The translations under genes and the position numbers were made by a program. DNA of 7,054 bases from the NCBI GenBank assembly GCA_015523685.1, contig WAJW01000015.1:1-7054 (forward strand), read 5' to 3'. Of this stretch, positions 5,799 to 7,054 are shown piece by piece. The notes beneath the pieces were generated by a model. It did no database searches. It saw only the letters and a list, made by a program, of their open reading frames with translations, and had not been told where the DNA came from. The number at the start of each line of letters is the position of its first letter. Within the stretch, counting starts at the first letter, position 1. Source of the stretch: Archaeoglobaceae archaeon. Its GTDB lineage: Archaea > Halobacteriota > Archaeoglobi > Archaeoglobales > JdFR-42.

Positions 5799-6188
5799 TC
5801 AGGATTTTTGCCCTTCTACGAGGATACCGTTGACAACGCCATCCTGACCAGGTCTGCTGGTCACTCTGACAATTCCGATATCTGTGTGAAGAAGGGCTCC
5901 CTTTGTTATTATATTTCTCCTGGCAAAATGCATATTTGCCGGGTTCTCAATCACCGATTCAATTTTAGCTCTTCTGACAATCCCTTCTTCAGGAATGTAG
6001 ACGTTGACTGATCCTGCCCTGAGCAATCTTACCTTCCTGCCTCCACCTCTTACCCTTATATTTTTTCTCCTGTCCTCTCCTATGTGGGTCTCTGCAGGCT
6101 CCCTTCCAAGCTCATACTTTCTCTTTTTCCTGAACCTTCTGTACATCTTCCCTGTATACTTTCTCCTTGATCTTCCCTGCCAGAACAT
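5799..6188 (-). CDS. rps8e: Small-subunit ribosomal protein S8e
   Basis: This 129-residue basic protein of the 30S subunit belongs to a family found in archaea and eukaryotes but not bacteria. The archaeal landmarks are complete: MFWQGRSRRKYTG at the start, KRKYELGREPAETHIG, GGRKVRLLRAGSVNVY, ENPAN then RRNIITKGA, and VTSRPGQDGVVNG near the end. Length is normal for archaeal S8e. The ATG at 6188 is supported by a minus-strand GAGGTG (6199-6194) 5 bases upstream and by the conserved N-terminus. An AT-rich minus-strand stretch (TTAAAATA at 6228-6221) in the 36-base gap after the upstream gene could be its TATA box, but it would place the transcript start very close to the ribosome binding site. 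Co-transcription with the upstream gene is equally possible. Confidence 0.98.
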   Translation of the reverse strand: MFWQGRSRRKYTGKMYRRFRKKRKYELGREPAETHIGEDRRKNIRVRGGGRKVRLLRAGSVNVYIPEEGIVRRAKIESVIENPANMHFARRNIITKGALLHTDIGIVRVTSRPGQDGVVNGILVEGQKS

Positions 6189-6224
6189 GACCGCACCTCT
6201 CTCCTACAATCTATCACTTGTATT

Positions 6225-6911
6225 TTAACTTTTTGCTCCTTTTAAAGCTTTTATAATCGACAGGGTTGTCCTGTATTCACCATATCTTGGTAGCATCTCC
6301 TTGAATTCCTCATAAATTTTTCTTAGCTCTCTGTCTCCGGTCTTCTTTACGTATTCCTCGAGTATGGCACTGTGGAGCTGTGAAAACTCGTCTATCTCCT
6401 TTCCCGGGATTATCTCTACAGACACCTCTGAGAATCCCGATTCAGTAAGAAGAAATGAAACCCTTTCAATGCTGTGAAAGTGCATTATACCAACCCTTTC
6501 AAAAAACCTGTTAATCAGCTCTCCTGCCTTTTCTCTATCCTTTCTTGCATCTCTTAGTTTTAAAACCCCGCAAAACAGCCCGTCAGGTTTTAGAATTCGA
6601 AAGATCTCTTTAATGGATTTCTTCAGAAACTGCTCATCACATGAGTTGAGCAGGAAAATTGAGAGACATGAATCAAAGGTGGAGTCTGCAAATGGCAGAA
6701 ATAATGGGTCTCCGGTTACAGAATGAGCACTGCCAAGGGTGATAGCCTCATCCACAGAAGAGAAGAGTTCAATCACGTCATCTCCAAGGAAAGAGGTAAA
6801 CATGGGTCTGGGGTCAGGGACAAGAGTTTTACCGCTCTTCGAATCTGTTAAGATTCTGTAAAGTTCTTCCACAGAGATTCCTGTTCTGTCTGCAATAAAA
6901 ATTTTTCTCAA
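6225..6911 (-). CDS. Class I SAM-methyltransferase-like protein with degenerate SAM-binding motif I
   Basis: The frame encodes 228 residues. The middle resembles the Methyltransf_11 group: G67-D68, then LPF at 72-74, F79-D80, the helix EIFRILKPDG (102-111) and a strand beginning LFCGVLKL. A later FLLTESGFSEVSVE matches the typical C-terminal pattern. The glycine-rich motif I (DxGxGxG), which should precede G67 and contact SAM, is not recognisable. The region 40-66 reads FLGDDVIELFSSVDEAITLG and is poor in glycine. The first codon is TTG at 6911, preceded weakly by AGGA. The same frame runs upstream without a usable start to a TGA at 6965-6963. It may be a divergent methyltransferase, one with a lost N-terminus, or a decaying gene. 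The substrate is unknown. It lies 36 bases upstream of S8e on the same strand. Confidence 0.65.
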   Translation of the reverse strand: MRKIFIADRTGISVEELYRILTDSKSGKTLVPDPRPMFTSFLGDDVIELFSSVDEAITLGSAHSVTGDPLFLPFADSTFDSCLSIFLLNSCDEQFLKKSIKEIFRILKPDGLFCGVLKLRDARKDREKAGELINRFFERVGIMHFHSIERVSFLLTESGFSEVSVEIIPGKEIDEFSQLHSAILEEYVKKTGDRELRKIYEEFKEMLPRYGEYRTTLSIIKALKGAKS

Positions 6912-6945
6912 ATATCCTGGGTCTATCTCAATGCAGAGAGACCGG

Positions 6946-7053
6946 CTAGTCTGAAATGCAAATCAGGTGGAGTGACAGTCCTTCCGTATACAACTGATGT
7001 GGCTCAGGAGAATCCTGCATTGCTGCCAGTATTTCTGTAAAGGCATAAATAAT
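6946..7053 (-). other. Possible C-terminal end of a gene running off the window edge
   Basis: A minus-strand frame is open from the window edge to a TAG at 6948-6946, 35 residues including AFTEILAAMQDSPEPHQLY. It looks protein-like in composition, but it is too short to assign and has no match that I can name. A plus-strand frame across the same bases is also open and ends at a TAA near 7038-7040. At most one is real, and neither may be. No RNA gene or repeat is seen here. Confidence 0.2.
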
Positions 7054-7054
7054 C

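Noticed and set aside
6963..6965. TGA read through as selenocysteine to join the 29-codon ATG frame with the methyltransferase-like gene
   Set aside because: There is no selenoprotein context or visible SECIS-like hairpin, and the upstream residues do not resemble a methyltransferase N-terminus.
1..7054. CRISPR array, complete insertion sequence or toxin-antitoxin pair
   Set aside because: No regularly spaced repeats, terminal inverted repeats with transposase, or paired small genes were found on either strand.

Overview
The window is archaeal and fits a member of the Archaeoglobales best. Several signs point to archaea: a ribosomal protein S8e gene (a family found only in archaea and eukaryotes), a tRNA-Ser gene without an encoded CCA end, TATA-like boxes about 25 bases upstream of starts, GGGGGTGG-type ribosome binding sites, and Arg/Ile codons strongly biased to AGA/AGG and ATA. 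The narrower placement is inference. It rests on an MtrH homologue (tetrahydromethanopterin C1 chemistry) encoded beside a bacterial-type corrinoid activator, a combination described for demethoxylating Archaeoglobus and Methermicoccus.

Layout. Bases 25-109 (minus) hold tRNA-Ser(CGA). Bases 110-441 contain no secure gene. They carry the tRNA promoter, an unexplained open stretch, and an AT-rich promoter region with a perfect 13-base direct repeat and a downstream inverted repeat. Bases 442-5063 (plus) are a tight four-gene operon: a UroD/MtaA-superfamily zinc methyltransferase, a corrinoid protein, a RACo-type ATP-dependent corrinoid activator with an N-terminal [2Fe-2S] ferredoxin domain, and an MtrH-like methyltransferase. 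Bases 5067-6911 (minus) hold a helix-hairpin-helix glycosylase-like protein, ribosomal protein S8e and a degenerate class I methyltransferase-like protein. The last ~140 bases hold nothing convincing.

How the operon works (family knowledge plus inference). The first protein is proposed to take a methyl group from a donor, plausibly a methoxylated aromatic compound, and place it on the Co(I) corrinoid of the second. The MtrH-like protein then moves the methyl to tetrahydromethanopterin, where an Archaeoglobales cell could oxidise it to CO2 or use it for acetyl-CoA synthesis. The ferredoxin/ASKHA protein re-reduces corrinoid that has accidentally oxidised to Co(II). This is the same four-part set as the acetogen O-demethylases (MT I, corrinoid protein, MT II, activating enzyme) and the archaeal MtoB/MtoC/MtoA/MtoD system. 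The methyl donor cannot be read from the sequence. The operon is the main biological interest of the window. The chief uncertainty is that its first protein keeps the His-x-Cys...Cys zinc site of MtaA-type coenzyme M methyltransferases.
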